Of a stretch of DNA of 64,000 nucleotides, positions 1 through 11,861 are shown in pieces. The DNA is from Endothia cerciana (lineage: Eukaryota; Ascomycota; Sordariomycetes; Diaporthales; Cryphonectriaceae): contig JALRMH010000008.1 in the NCBI GenBank assembly GCA_026119935.1, positions 248,001 through 312,000 of the forward strand, given 5' to 3'. Both the position numbers and the translations under genes were made by a program. Position 1 is the first letter of the stretch, and each line of letters opens with the position of its first letter. The notes below the pieces were generated by a model, which was given only the letters and a program-made list of their open reading frames with translations, had not been told where the DNA came from and ran no database searches.

Positions 1-2403
1 CGATCAGGCCTTTGAATGGCATGGCCTCTGGGTAGAAGGTTGGGGCCTGGATGATCGCAAATGCCATCGAGATCAAGGACGACCCAGGACCAGAGGCAGT
101 CTGATAAGCTCAGGTGCTACAGAGGCCACGAGCGCACGGGAGATTGGTCCAGGTCAGGTAAGATAGCCGGAACGCAGGGTGCCTTCTATATGTCGAAGGT
201 GAGGCTCTTGGTAGGCTCCGACAGGTTCAGTTGTCCCATAAGGGCTTTCGTTCTTCGTTAAAGTTGCCCTGTATGGAGTAACGAGATCGAGTTGGTGTTG
301 TAAGACTATTGAGGTATCCCGGTGGGAGATGTGCTGAGGATCGCATGCTCACTGTTCCATGGCCAAACATCGGATATCTCGAATACCAACCACCATTGTA
401 GCGTAGGCATCAAGGGAGCCGGAAGAGGTGCTCTGAGCCCTCCTACCCAGCAACAAGGGGGTGTGTCTTCGGGTCAACGCCGGGACCCGGTGCCTCCAGC
501 GCTCAGGAAGCCCGTCGGCTGGGTTTGGGCGAACTCTGTCTGTTTCAGGTTTACAAGGCCATGTATAGTACTCGGTAGGGGCTGTGGAGTGGATCGGCAG
601 GATTCTGCCCATCTCACCGTCTTTGCGGCCCATCGTACAGAATCCTTCGCGGCTCCAGGCAGGCTTAGGCGGCCCATGGTGGTCATCTGCAAGCAGAGAG
701 TGTGATGGCATGGCATGGCTCCTGAGCATGGCGAGGCTGTAAGCGAGGCGCGGGAGGGCCGACGAAGCTATAGGTGTGATGATCACGCCTCTGGCGCCCG
801 CCTCTGTGGCCCGATATGACTACTGGAACTGGGAACTATTTGGGAGAAGGGGGGCAGAGAGTGCCTTTGTGACACCCCGAGTCTCCAATCAAAGAGTCAA
901 CCGTGAGAATTCAGGGCTTGAGGAGTATCTGACATGAGCCTCAGCCATAAATACAGAGATCTGGTCTCGCCTCGGGCTCATCGAGAGAAAGTTGAGTCAC
1001 GTTTCGATTGCGAGTGCGCCGAGATCCGGGTATGAAAATTGATATCAGAATGGGCTCAAGCCTCCCAGTCCCGATGATGTTCGGTTCACTGCAGGTGGGA
1101 CAACACCCCCACTGGAGGCTCGAATGCTTGTCTTTGGCCGTTGCTCGCCCCTGAACGCCAGATGCCTTAGGGACCACGTGGATGGTGATCAGACAGGTTG
1201 ACGAGCATCCTGCCCCTAATCGCTCAGCCCAGTGCTGTGGTGCCTGTGGGATCAAGTACTGTAACCTGAGGCTCTGCTTGTCCTGGGTGCGCAGATGGTG
1301 GGATTACTACCGTTCGACTACTACGATGGTACTAACATCCACTGTAACAGGTGTGCCATAGCAGGTATAAGTGCTTCCCAGTCACTCCAGTCTGCGGGTC
1401 TCTCTGGGCGTTGTGGGGGCGTTACTTTAGCCTTTTGCGGGGGTGGGTCCTGGGCTTGGGCCCCTGGGCCCTGCCCTGCAGCGGTTGAAAAGATCCCTGG
1501 TGTAGGTCCATTGACGTAACGTCACCGCCACAGCGGCCTGCGCGGAATACCTCTCCAACATCCGTCGATCAGAGGGCCGGAGGGTGCGTTTCTGTTTCCT
1601 TTGTCCTGTCATTCACCAACGCCAAGATTTTCCGCGCTGACGACTCACATCCCTCAGCCATCCTCCTTCTCCAGCAGGCTGAACACCTCCAGCAGGCGCA
1701 ATGACGTCGTAGTCAGGGAAGCAAATCCCTCGTACTGCTGCTGTTGCCCATATACACACGTGTTGCGAGCTCTGATCTCATAGTGTCAGGAGGAGACTGG
1801 AGTGGCCGTTGAGAGGCGACGACTCGTCTGACAGGGCCGAGGGATTTTGGTTCCAAGGCCGGACCACCGCCGCGTTAGACGCTCGCCTAGGCACGAGACA
1901 CACACTAGACAACCCGCGCTGTGGTGTGCTTTCAAACTTCTTCGCAGTCGCGGCAGTGTCCTTCAAGATCGACAGGCATCTGGGATCGGCACGATCCCCC
2001 GCGTTTTCCATGCGCCGACTGCATGGCTCAGCCCACAGGGAGCTGTTTGTGGTGCCTTGACCCTGGCCTGGACGCCGATGGCTCTTGAGTTGGGCTGACT
2101 CCCGTAGCTAACCTTGGCGACAGAGGTAGGCGCTGAGCTCGTAGATAAACTCTCACTCCCCCTCCTTGTTTGCCCGCTTTGTTGGGGAGCCTAGACGGGA
2201 TTCGCCTATTCCTGCTACCTACCCACTGTGATCGTGAAGGGCTCCAAAGTGACTGAAGCCCTGTCTGGTCCTAGCTTCAGCATAGCCAGACTAGCCTTCG
2301 GACACCGCCCTTAGTCGGGGCTTGGTCAGTGTTGCTAGTACCTCCTCCTCGCCATCCTATACACCGCTCTAAAGAGCCCTGAAAGCAAAGGCTGTTGTTC
2401 ATC
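1..2403. other. Gene-poor stretch at left edge
   Basis: Open frames here are short (under 150 codons), overlap each other on both strands and show no recognisable domain or splice-consistent extension. I see no RNA gene or repeat. It may hold the promoter of the decayed transporter that follows. Confidence 0.5.
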
Positions 2404-3979
2404 ATGGCCGACGAGAAACACCATCGGACGTTCTCGTCCCGCTCCAAGCCCGATGTTGAGCACTTGGACCGCGCTGGCTCTCCTGCCATATCATCTCCAA
2501 CGCATGCTCAGGATGGATGGCCTTCAGGACCGCCGCCATGCTTCTGCCAAGGCAGAAAATCCGCTTGCGGGGGTTAGCAAGAAAGACCTGATACGCATGT
2601 CCGAGGATTACTGCGCCCATCATGGGTTTGATACCGAAGAAGATCTTGTACGCCCATCCCTCGCCAGGATCCTTGCACAGTTCCATTCTATCTGTATCAG
2701 AGGTTCAGGAGCTCCACGAGAAAATTTCTTGGGTACTTGCTATGGGCCTGCTCAATAGCGCTCCGTACCTATGTTGTGCCTTCACTGGATGTTGGCTCAC
2801 TGAGCCTATGAATGCAAAGTTCGGCCGTCGAGGGACGGTATTCATCGCCTGCATCATATCGGCCCTGACTTGCCTATGGCAGGGCTTTACAAGTGGGAGA
2901 ACCTTAGATGCCTCTTGCAACTGCTCAGCGTGGCGCTGATAACTTGTCTCTCAGACACCTGATACCACATGTTCATTGCTCGTTTCTTCCTGGGCCTCGG
3001 GGTTGGCCCCAAGTCTGCCACAACTCGTGAGTGCTGCCGAAACCTCAGCTGGTGGCTTGGTACGTACGGGATGCTGACCAACTCAGAGCCATCTTTGCCG
3101 CTGAGTGTGTTCCGCCCAAGACACGAGGAGCCCTGGTGATGCAGTGGCAGATGTGGACAGCGTTCGGTATCATGATGGGCTATGTCGCTGATCTCGCATT
3201 CTACTTCGTGAGTAGTTCTCCTGGCTGCCTCGCACCCCAGGCAAGACCGGAATGGTGACTGGAGAGCACAGGTTCCCGACCGCGGCATCGCGCTGGGGTT
3301 GAACTGGCGACTCATGATGTCGAGCGCTATGATCCCCGCCGTGATCGTCTGCTGCCTGATCCCCCTTCTACCCGGAGAGCCCGCGTTGGTACTTGACCAA
3401 GAACAGGCACGGGGACGCATACCAGTCAATCTGCAAGCTCCGCCACCACAAGCTACAAGCCGCCCGCGACCTCTTCTATATTCCTGGATGCCAATTTCAC
3501 CGAGACGTCCGCCCTGGCTGCCTCCCTCGGCTTTGGCATCATCAACTTCTTGTTTGCTATACCGGCCATCTACAGTGAGTGCTTGGCTGTCGGGGACTCG
3601 TGTCAGGCTCACGGCTAATACCTGTCCCAGCAATCGACACGTCCGGCCGGCGTAACCTGCCCTTGACCACCTTCCCGTTCATGTCCCTGTCCCTGTTCCT
3701 CACCGGCTTCAGTTTCTGGATCACCGACTCGACGGCGCGAATTGCCTGCATCGCCCTGGGCATCTATCTATTCGGTCAGTATCAAGCAGGTCACGGCTCA
3801 CAGAGCTTCGGGGCTGACCTGCTCTCTACGGCCTCGAGCAGTTCGTCTACTCCTTCAACCGGTACGTCTTCTGGCGGCACGTGGACAGGCCCAGAGTCCC
3901 ACACGATGAGACCGTCCAGCAGTCGGAGAAGGCATTCATCCGAAAGGGGCCAGAGCATGACCCCACAAGGCGCGTATAG
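2404..3979 (+). pseudogene. MFS sugar-transporter pseudogene
   Basis: Remnant of a 12-TM major facilitator superfamily sugar transporter (plasma-membrane hexose/maltose permease type). Recognisable blocks occur in order. They are an N-terminal cytosolic tail (2404 and 2520-2660), GCWLTEP and FGRRGT (2780-2840), ARFFLGLGVGPKSATT (2975-3027), AAECVPPKTRGALVMQWQMW (3100-3160), a GLNWRL loop (3295), ALAASLGFGIINFLF (3510), GRRN (3645), FWITDSTARIACIALG (3712-3770) and a C-terminal tail ending at a stop at 3977. The blocks lie in different frames. Large exon parts are missing: around TM1-2, the TM6-7 region, and about TM10-12. At least two introns still splice cleanly (GTGAGT at about 3210 with acceptor before 3272, and GTGAGT at about 3573 with CAG before 3631). 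Frameshifts plus deletions make it non-functional. A collapsed assembly is the alternative. Confidence 0.75.
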
Positions 3980-5165
3980 GCGCTGTGGGGAGGTGCGCTC
4001 CCATGTACGCCCCGGGGGGGGGGGGGCGTGTTGCATGGCACTGAGGAATTGGCTGGGTGTGTTTGCGATGTCTGGTGCTGAAACACCTCCCAAGTCTGCC
4101 CGGCGAGGCTTTTTCTGGGTGGGAGGGAGGGTTGGCGCGCGGGTACGCGACGAGACCCACGATAGCCAACGAGGCCTGCTTTACTCCATCGAATTCTTCA
4201 CAGCTCATAATAATGGGGACTTACAGGACAATTGGAAGGTTGAAGACGGGGGTGGCTGTTCTTCTTTCTTATTTCTCTTTGGCTGCACGATACCCTCCTT
4301 TGTAGTATGTCACTTGTTGGTTGATGCTTGCCCGTGCCAGGCCTACGCACTTGCTCTCGGCCGTCAGCCGACCCAGCGGTTGACAATCTATAGCAACATG
4401 TTTTCAAGGTCGTCTTATAAGCACGCTGACAGAAATGGATGATTCCGTAAGTCCCATCGGGGGACAATCTCCTGCTCGAGAACGCGGCCCTGTGGACGAA
4501 GTGTGTGGTTCCGGGTTTAAACGCCCTTCCCGGGGACCATTCGTTGCCCCGACCTGGTCCTCTTCCTCCGTACGAATACGGGTGAGGATTAAGAACGACT
4601 CAGCTCCGGCGAACCACATCTGCAACGGGAACGACGGCAATGGCTCGTCTCTTCTGTTTCAGTTGTGAGTCGACATGTCATACATACATAGCCTGTACAT
4701 GATAGCATTATCCACCGATTCGAGACGGCGAAAAGTACCGCGCCCGCGGAGGGCCGAGATATTGCGCTGACAGTTCTCGGCGGGAAAAGACCGTGCGTGA
4801 GGTACTGTGCCATCGGGCCAGGCCAGAGAAACCGCGGGCATTAAACAGCGGCCGTGAGACCTTTTGAAAAAAAGCACATGGCGACTTCTCGCCTCTCCCA
4901 CGGCCGGGACGGAACCCGCGGAGGGGTCCTGCTCTGCTGCGTCATTCCGTTAAAGAGAGTAGGATCCCATGCTTTGGTTGGCTTTCTGGCCCTCGACTCG
5001 GTTCGCGATTCCTGAGCTCCCTTTCTGCCAGGCATCTTCACAGCCTCGAGACCTGGCTGTGTCTCTCTCTTTCATGTGTACAAATTAAGTTGTTGTTCCG
5101 GGGCCCTGGTCTTATCCTTCCTCCATAAACACAACACGCCGCCAGGACAGAGCCGGACAGACACG
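3980..5165. other. Intergenic, promoter side of S1P lyase
   Basis: No supported gene. It holds a 13-nt G run at 4014-4026. The last 200 nt before the lyase start should contain its promoter and leader, but I see no clear TATA box. Confidence 0.5.
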
Positions 5166-7350
5166 ATGCCCGGCAGCTCGCGCATGCCCATCAGCCTGCG
5201 CGATGGTATTACCAACGTCAGGAGGTCGCGGGCCGGCAGCCCGCTGCAGTTTCTGAACGTTGAGCTGTAAGTCAAGGTTCCCAGGCCCCAGGTCAGTTCT
5301 CAAGATCCGGACCGGCCTCTGCGGCGCGAAGGACTCGCGGCAACCGGCCGGCGACGTCTGGATTGGTTGGGGGGGGGGGGGGCAGCCGCCGCCGCCATCC
5401 GTGCGGGAAACGCATCGCTGCCCTCCAAAGGTCTCGAGGCCGGCCCCCGCTTGCGAGCCCCGGACAAGAGACCGGGGCGGGTGCCCCGGACGGGCGTCGC
5501 GAGTAGTTCTCGCCCTGCGCCGTGGAGAGGGCGTTCTTGGATCGCCCGGCGCATCGCGTGACAGCAAGCCTCAGCGTGCCTCAGCATCCCGGATGGGCCC
5601 GTGACCGACCGACCGACCGACTGACTGACTGACTGACCCGGGCACCCCAAACAGACTCAAGAACATCATCTTCTTCTACTTCCTCCTCCGGTGGACCCGC
5701 CGCTCCTTCTGGAAGCTCAGGGGCCGCGGGCTCATCGGCACCGTCGTCGAGCTGTACACGGACGCGCGGCGCGTATCGTACGGGTGGTTCCTGCAGGCGC
5801 CAGGGGTCCGCAGCAAGGTGAAGGCCCAGGTCGACGAGGCCAAGGCGAAGCTGCAGTTGAAGCTCATCAAGTCCGGCGAGAAGCGCTACCTGTCCCTGCC
5901 CAAGCAGGGCTGGAGCGACGATGACCTCCGCGCGGAGCTGACCAGGCTGGCCGGGCTGGACCACACGCGCTGGGAGGATGGGTATGTCTCGGGCGCCGTG
6001 TACCACGGCGAGGATGGCCTGTTGAGGCTGCAGACGGAGGCGTATGGGAAGTTCACGGTGGCAAACCCCATACACCCGGATGTGTTTCCAGGCGTGCGCA
6101 AGATGGAGGCCGAGATCGTGGCCATGGTATTGTCGCTGTTCCACGCGCCGTCCCACGCGGGAGGGGTGACGACGAGTGGTGGCACGGAGAGCATCCTGAT
6201 GGCCTGCCTGAGCGCGAGGCAGAAGGCCTACGCGGAGCGCGGCGTCACGGAGCCGGAGATGTAAGCCTCGCGCCTCACCCTGCCCCCCCCCTCCCCCCGG
6301 CGGTGCCCTCGAGAATCGCTGACGAACCCCCCCTACCTCCCCCCTCTGGTGTACAGGATCCTGCCCGACACCGCGCATACGGCCTTCCGCAAGGCATGCG
6401 AATACTTCAAGATCAAGATGCAGCTGGTGCCCTGTCCCGCGCCCAGCTACCAGGTCGACACACGCCGCGTCGCCCGACTTGTCAACGCCAACACGGTCCT
6501 GATCGTGGGCAGCGCGCCCAACTTCCCCCACGGCATCATGGACGACATCCCGGCGCTCTCGCGGGTCGCCGTGCGGCACAAGATCCCCCTGCATGTGGAC
6601 TGCTGCCTGGGGTCCTTCCTGATGCCCTTCCTGGACAAGGCCGGTTTCGAGGTCCCGCCCTTCGACTTCCGCCTGCGCGGCGTGACGTCGATATCATGCG
6701 ATACGCACAAGTACGGCTTCGCGCCGAAGGGCAACAGCGTCTGCCTCTACCGCACGGAGGAGCTGCGCGCGTACCAGTACTTTGTCAGCCCCGACTGGTC
6801 CGGCGGCGTGTACGCCTCGCCCGGCCTGGCGGGGTCCCGCCCCGGCGCGCTGATCGCCGGATGCTGGACGAGCCTCATGAGCGTGGGCGAGGAGGGCTAC
6901 CTCAACTCGTGCGTCAAGATCGTCGGCACGACCAGGAAGATCGCCGGCCGCATACGCAGCTCGCCCGTCCTCTCGGCCGAGCTGGACATCATGGGGACGC
7001 CGCTGGTCAGCGTCGTGGCGTTCACCGCGCGCAGCCTCAACATCTACGACATCGCGGACGAGATGACACACCGCGGCTGGCACCTCAACTCGCTGCAGGA
7101 CCCGCCCGCCATGCACGTCGCCGTGACCATGCCCATCGTGAGGGTGTGGGAGAAGCTGACCGACGACCTGGAGGCGGTGATCGAGACGGAGAGGGAGAAG
7201 GAGCGGGTGAGGGTCGTCGAGGGCAAAGGGGCCAAGGGCAAGGCGATAGGGGACTCGGCGGCGCTGTACGGCGTCGCGGGCAGCCTGCCGAACAAGGGGG
7301 TCGTGGTGGACCTGGCGAGAGGCTTCCTGGACACTCTCTACAAGGCATGA
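5166..7350 (+). CDS. dpl1: Sphingosine-1-phosphate lyase
   Basis: PLP-dependent lyase of the ER membrane that cleaves phosphorylated long-chain bases (sphingosine or dihydrosphingosine 1-phosphate) to a fatty aldehyde and phosphoethanolamine, the exit step of sphingolipid breakdown. Three exons, 5166-5266, 5655-6260 and 6357-7350, join in frame to 566 residues, the usual size. A hydrophobic anchor lies near residues 36-46 (IIFFYFLLRW). The fold-type I decarboxylase-like domain follows, with TTSGGTESI (substrate/PLP loop), HVDCCLG (PLP-binding Asp) and SCDTHKYGFAPKG, whose lysine (about residue 354) should form the Schiff base. The start at 5166 is the only ATG that gives the short N-terminus before the anchor. 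Intron 1 (388 nt) is long and carries a 14-nt G run; intron 2 carries C runs. The gene is followed directly by a GGA repeat. Confidence 0.95.
5369..5382. repeat. G14 homopolymer in lyase intron 1
   Basis: Fourteen consecutive G on the coding strand inside the first intron of the S1P lyase gene. Confidence 0.9.
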
Positions 7351-7351
7351 T

Positions 7352-7385
7352 GGAGGAGGAGGAGGAGGAGGAGGAGGAGGAGGAG
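7352..7385 (+). repeat. (GGA)n microsatellite
   Basis: About eleven GGA units begin one base after the stop codon of the S1P lyase, so they lie in its 3' UTR. Confidence 0.9.
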
Positions 7386-7510
7386 ATCTTGGGGGGAGGG
7401 GGGGGGCACAAGAGTACATAGTAGAGCACTGCCATTGTCCTGACGCCCCTGTTGTTGAAGCAGAGGCTTTTGCATTGATACCATCTCGGGGAAATAAGCA
7501 TCACATACGC

Positions 7511-7541
7511 GCGCACACACACATACACACACACACACACA
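7511..7541. repeat. (CA)n microsatellite
   Basis: A CA dinucleotide tract interrupted once by a T. Confidence 0.85.
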
Positions 7542-8124
7542 TGAGGAACTGTCTTTATATTGTTGGCTGGTCACACGCGATGTCGCCGGATGAGAGAGCC
7601 GAGAGAGCCCTGTCGGTGGTGGTTTTGTATTTTATTTTTAGTAGCAGCTGTTCTAGGAGGCACTCACTCATCTCATCTTGTCGTCAGTAAGACCAGGCCA
7701 CGAATGCAGCAATCACATGGTTTTCCATTGTTTGCACTCGGAGGAATCTTGTGTCCTCTAGGTTGGTTTTGTTTGTCTTCTCCCTCTAATGTGGACAGCC
7801 CTCTCGAAGATGTAGTAGCACCCATCCTGACCAGCCATGCTTTCCTCGTACGGCCCACCTCCCTCCCCCCCAAACCCCCCCGGCTTTTCCCTTTTCCAAA
7901 TCATCCTGGATCCAAGAGGCCAGTATCAGTATCGCCGTTGTGCCTTCTTCATCATCCAGATTCCCTTGTCCCACATCGACAAAACTGGTGTGCAAGGCGA
8001 CCTTCCACCCCGTCAAGAGATGGTCATACCGACACATACCCCGTCATCAGTCACGGTGGCATTGTTGGCGGTGTCTTTCGGTCCCTCCCGCAGCTCCTTT
8101 CCTGCCCTTTATCAATCCAGGTAC

Positions 8125-8126
8125 GC

Positions 8127-8159
<33 letters not shown>

Positions 8160-8160
8160 G
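8125..8160. repeat. (CAGA)n microsatellite
   Basis: Nine near-perfect tetranucleotide units of the CAGA/ACAG type. Confidence 0.9.
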
Positions 8161-8479
8161 CCCAGGTGCAGGCCCTGGCGTCGGCATGACTCCTTCGTCA
8201 CATCCTACCCCCTCACTCCGGGATTTTCATCACCATAAAAAAAAAAGGGGCCAGCAGCAGCAATAACCCCTCCCTGCCTTCTCTCCCTTACAGGTCAGCA
8301 TCTCGGTCCCGGAACTGGCCAGTTCCTGGGTCACCCTGCTTGACCAGGTCCTCAGCATCACCGACCTGTCGCCTCTCTGACACCTCAAGCTCGTGTGGGC
8401 TCTTCAGCCTCTTGTGCAAGATATATCTCATTCCCAACGTCAATCCCTGAGATCTGGCATCCCTCATGGCTGCTGATTG

Positions 8480-10221
8480 CTATTGCAAGGGTTCCGAAGA
8501 GCTGGACAGGCGGTTCAGGTGGAGGTAGACGTCGGTGCCGTACCTGTCATGTGTGTGCCACGAGGTTAGTCTCAGCCTCGAAAGCCCGGATCCGCTCCCC
8601 CCCCCTCCCCCCCCCCAACCCCAATCACCTCCCGAGCTCCTCTGCCACCACGGACTTCCTGGGGAATGAATGACTCACCCTTCCATGCTGATCAGCTTCA
8701 GGTCGCCACCAAAGTACCGCGCGTACAGCCGTGAGATGGGCAGGCCGTACCCGAATCCTGCCATGGGCGCCTTGAAGTCGCTCTTGTCGAAGTCAGGGTC
8801 CAGACTCGGCGTGCGGTCGACCGTCGTGTACATGTACGTCCAGACCAGGGGGATCGCGCTTCTCGGGATGCCGCCGCCCTCGTCGGAGATCTTGATGGTG
8901 ATGTCCTCCTTGCCCTCGGCCACGATCACCTTGGTCACGGGGAACTCCTGCTTGTCCTGGCCGTGGGTCTCCACCACGGCGCGCAGCGAGTTCTTCAACG
9001 TCTCGAAGAGCATGTGGCTCAGATGGCCGGGGACATACATGAAGTTCAGGTTCGGGTTGCACACCAGCTGGATCTTGGGGGCCTCGAACAGGCCGTAGTG
9101 GTCCTCGCAGACGAAGCGCGCGTTCTCGATGGCCTCCTGCGCCAGGTCCATCACGTTGGTCTTGGTGCAGATGATGCCGACATAGTTGGGGTCGGTGTAG
9201 TGGCCCTGGTCACTCAGGGCGATGTGCTGCCCGATGAGCATACGGATCCCGATCCGCGACATGTAGAAGCGGTCCAGGAACGACTGTATGGTGTTGTCGA
9301 TCTGCATCCGCTGGCGCTTGCGCTTGTACTCGAGGATGCCCTGCGCCATCGTCGTCACCACGCCGTCGTGCCGCCTCTTTATCTTGTGCAGCGTCTGGGC
9401 GAACTTCTGGTTGTACAGGTGCAGGTCCGGGGGCCAATCGCCAGTGTCATCGACCATGGCAAAGTACCTCCGTGCCGCCTGGTACTTCCTTGCCCAACCG
9501 TTACCGCTGCCGCTGCCGTTCTGCTGGCCAGGCATCGAGGAGTACTGGCCCTCCGCTATGCTGGGGTTGGAGGTCGCCTCGGGCAGCAGATAGCCCTTGC
9601 CGGGGGCCTTCGAGGGTTTCATGAGCCGATTCCGCACCTCCTGAGGGAGCTGTGGCCGTGGGAGCTCCGTGATCTCCTGTCCCGGGGGCCGAAGTCCGTG
9701 AGTTACCGCCCAACTGGCCTCTTCTCCTTCTGGAGGACGGGAGGAGGGGGGGGGGGGGAAGGGAGGGGAGGAGGAGGAGGTACAGTGAAGCGGATGGCGC
9801 CGGGACGTACCTCGAATGACTGTGCATACCAGTCAGACACTTTCTGGACCGAGGGCATCTCACTAAGGCCATCGGGAAGGTTGTTGAGCTCCTCGACCCG
9901 GTGGGCCAGCCTTATGGGGAGCTCCTCGGCGAGGAACTGTGATGCGCGGAACAGGGTACCTGGAAGACGACATGTGAGCCACGAGCGGCAGGGAGGGCCG
10001 GCACGCGCAGACGGATACGACCCATTGGCATGGGCGACTTACCGGTAGAGGGCCTCTCGCCAAACTGCACCATCTGGCGGAGGGAGACACCGGTTGCTGG
10101 GAACCTGGAGAAGTGCGCGATGCGCGACTGCGTGGTGCGTCAGTGAGCCGGTCATGACGAACACACGCGACAGTTGTTTGGGAACGCGCACCATGAGACG
10201 GTCGCTCTTCTTCCACGACAT
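8480..10221 (-). CDS. Mitochondrial pyruvate dehydrogenase kinase (PDK/BCKDK family)
   Basis: Protein kinase of the GHKL fold that phosphorylates E1-alpha of the pyruvate dehydrogenase complex in the mitochondrial matrix and so switches it off. Exons from the start are 10221-10192, 10127-10043, 9959-9811, 9676-8679 and 8543-8480, giving 441 residues, normal for the family. The N-terminal four-helix part includes the FPATGVSLRQMVQFG block (residues 16-30). The ATPase part shows an N-box (HMLFETLKNSLRAVVE), a G1 box (DEGGGI) and a G2 box (GFGYGLPISRLYARYFGG), with the C-terminal GTDVYLHL strand in the last exon. The first exon is only 30 nt and its donor (GTGCGC) is unusual, so the start is the least certain part. 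A branched-chain ketoacid dehydrogenase kinase is the alternative, but the sequence looks closer to fungal PDK. Confidence 0.92.
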
Positions 10222-11861
10222 CTTGAAAGTGTCGCGTGGGCCCCCACGATTCCCAGAAAGACTGCTCCTCAGCTATGATTGCACCATCGAAGGTCGTGTC
10301 ATGCCTCGAGAATGGCAACTGGTCCGGCACGGGGATGGGCAGCGCGCAATGGCCGGTTGAGGGTATGAGTCTTGTCGAGGAGGTACGCTTAGCCGAGGCA
10401 AGGCGCGGGACTTATCGACATTGGATACGCAGCGGGAATGACGCAACTCCTTCTGGGCTGGAAAGGTCACGGGGGGCCTGTGGGCTCGAGGAGGAGCGGG
10501 ATGAGAGGGAGAGAGGTGGGGGGGGTATCAAGAAGAGGTGGACAGCGAGTACATCCTCAGGATGGGTAGGCCTGTCCGGAGGGGGGATACCGGGTTTCTC
10601 GACGCACAAGACAGAAGTGAAGGTGAAGGTCGAGGCCCCGGCAACATTTGGTAGTCCCAAAACGGGTCACAAGAGGGTCATCAATGTGTGCTCGCTGTCT
10701 TTTGGGCCGGCATTTCCCCTCTGCCAGCTTGGAGCAGGGCCCCTCTCCTGTGCACCACTCCCCCCCCACAGGCCGGGCGGGCACTGCCACTGCAGACCTG
10801 ACGGTAGATCTAGAACAGGGGGGACAGGGCGGGGGGAGGGGACTGCTTTTCCATGTTTCCGGCAGCTCTGAGGTGCGCACGCCTGTCAGCACACCATCCC
10901 CAGACCGCCCTGCTATGGTACGGCCTCTGGGCCATGCCGCCATGCCTGGGCATCCCCAGCGGCCCTCAGGAGGTGTTGGCTGTTCAAGCCCTCACCCGGC
11001 TGCGCCCTGCGTGTGATCCATAGGCCACGACACCCTCATGTCCATCGCTGAGGGCCTGCAGGGACAACATACTCTCCGCGCTGGGCCGGCCAGGTGCAGG
11101 CTGGCCGAGCAAAAGGATTGGAGGTGCTCATCACATGTCAAAACCCCATCGGGGCACAAATGGGGACAGCCAGCCCCATACAGAGACAAGGGGGCTGGCT
11201 CTGTGTCGACCCCCCCCCCCCCCAAGGCCACCCTCTCCCCTGGTCGAAAGCCGTAACGATACGGCACGGGGATCTCAGCCAACGCCGTTTGGACTGATGA
11301 TGATGACCTGAGGAGGCTGAACGGTTCCACTACTCCGGGCTCGGCCGATCGGCTGTCACCTCCTGCCGACGTGGTGCCTGGGGTGAGCAGGAAATGCTGG
11401 ATACGGGATAGGCCTGGAAATCCACGGATCCATTTTCTGCTCTGTGTACTAGCACTAGCACAGGGTGTCGGTCCAGACCGTGGCCCAGGCCCCGGCCGTG
11501 GAAGCTGTCACACCACATCAGTTCCCGCCCGTGAACTCAGGGGCTCAACACCCCCCGCGGGCTGGACGTGCACCTCCTTTCACAGCGGCACATGTGCCTG
11601 GTCAAGATCCCGCCCTGTGAGTTATGGGCCGGAAAAGAAGAAGAAAAAAAGGTGAGACCTGCTAACCGTACGACACGAAAGCACAACGACGTCACCGACG
11701 TCGGCGCGAGGCTCCGGGCACAGAAAGAGGGCAGCCAGCTATCACCACACACCCGCCGTCGAGCCCCCCTCTGCAGGCGCGAGTACGTACGTACCCACAC
11801 ACCCAACGACGGTACAGACGACGACCCGGACGATGCGCAGTCCCGCGCACCCGTATCCCCT
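10222..11861. other. Divergent promoter region
   Basis: Shared upstream region of the kinase (-) and the coiled-coil gene (+), about 1.6 kb. It holds a 14-nt C run at 11210-11223. The frame of the coiled-coil gene stays open upstream to 11568, but nothing there looks conserved. No clear TATA box or other gene. Confidence 0.5.

Larger units (their letters stand above)
7351..8479. other. Convergent intergenic region with microsatellites
   Basis: Lies between the 3' ends of the lyase (+) and the kinase (-). It holds three microsatellites, listed separately, and C-rich tracts, and otherwise no gene I can support. Confidence 0.6.

Noticed and set aside
5581..6594. 337-codon - strand frame opposite the lyase
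   Set aside because: Antisense shadow of GC-rich coding sequence; no domain and no splice support.
6303..7421. Long + strand frame of 372 codons overlapping the S1P lyase
   Set aside because: It is Arg/Gly/Pro-rich, lacks motifs, and is the +1 shadow of the lyase third exon.
8963..10048. 361-codon + strand frame opposite the kinase
   Set aside because: Antisense shadow of the kinase exons; Leu/Val/His-rich composition typical of such shadows.
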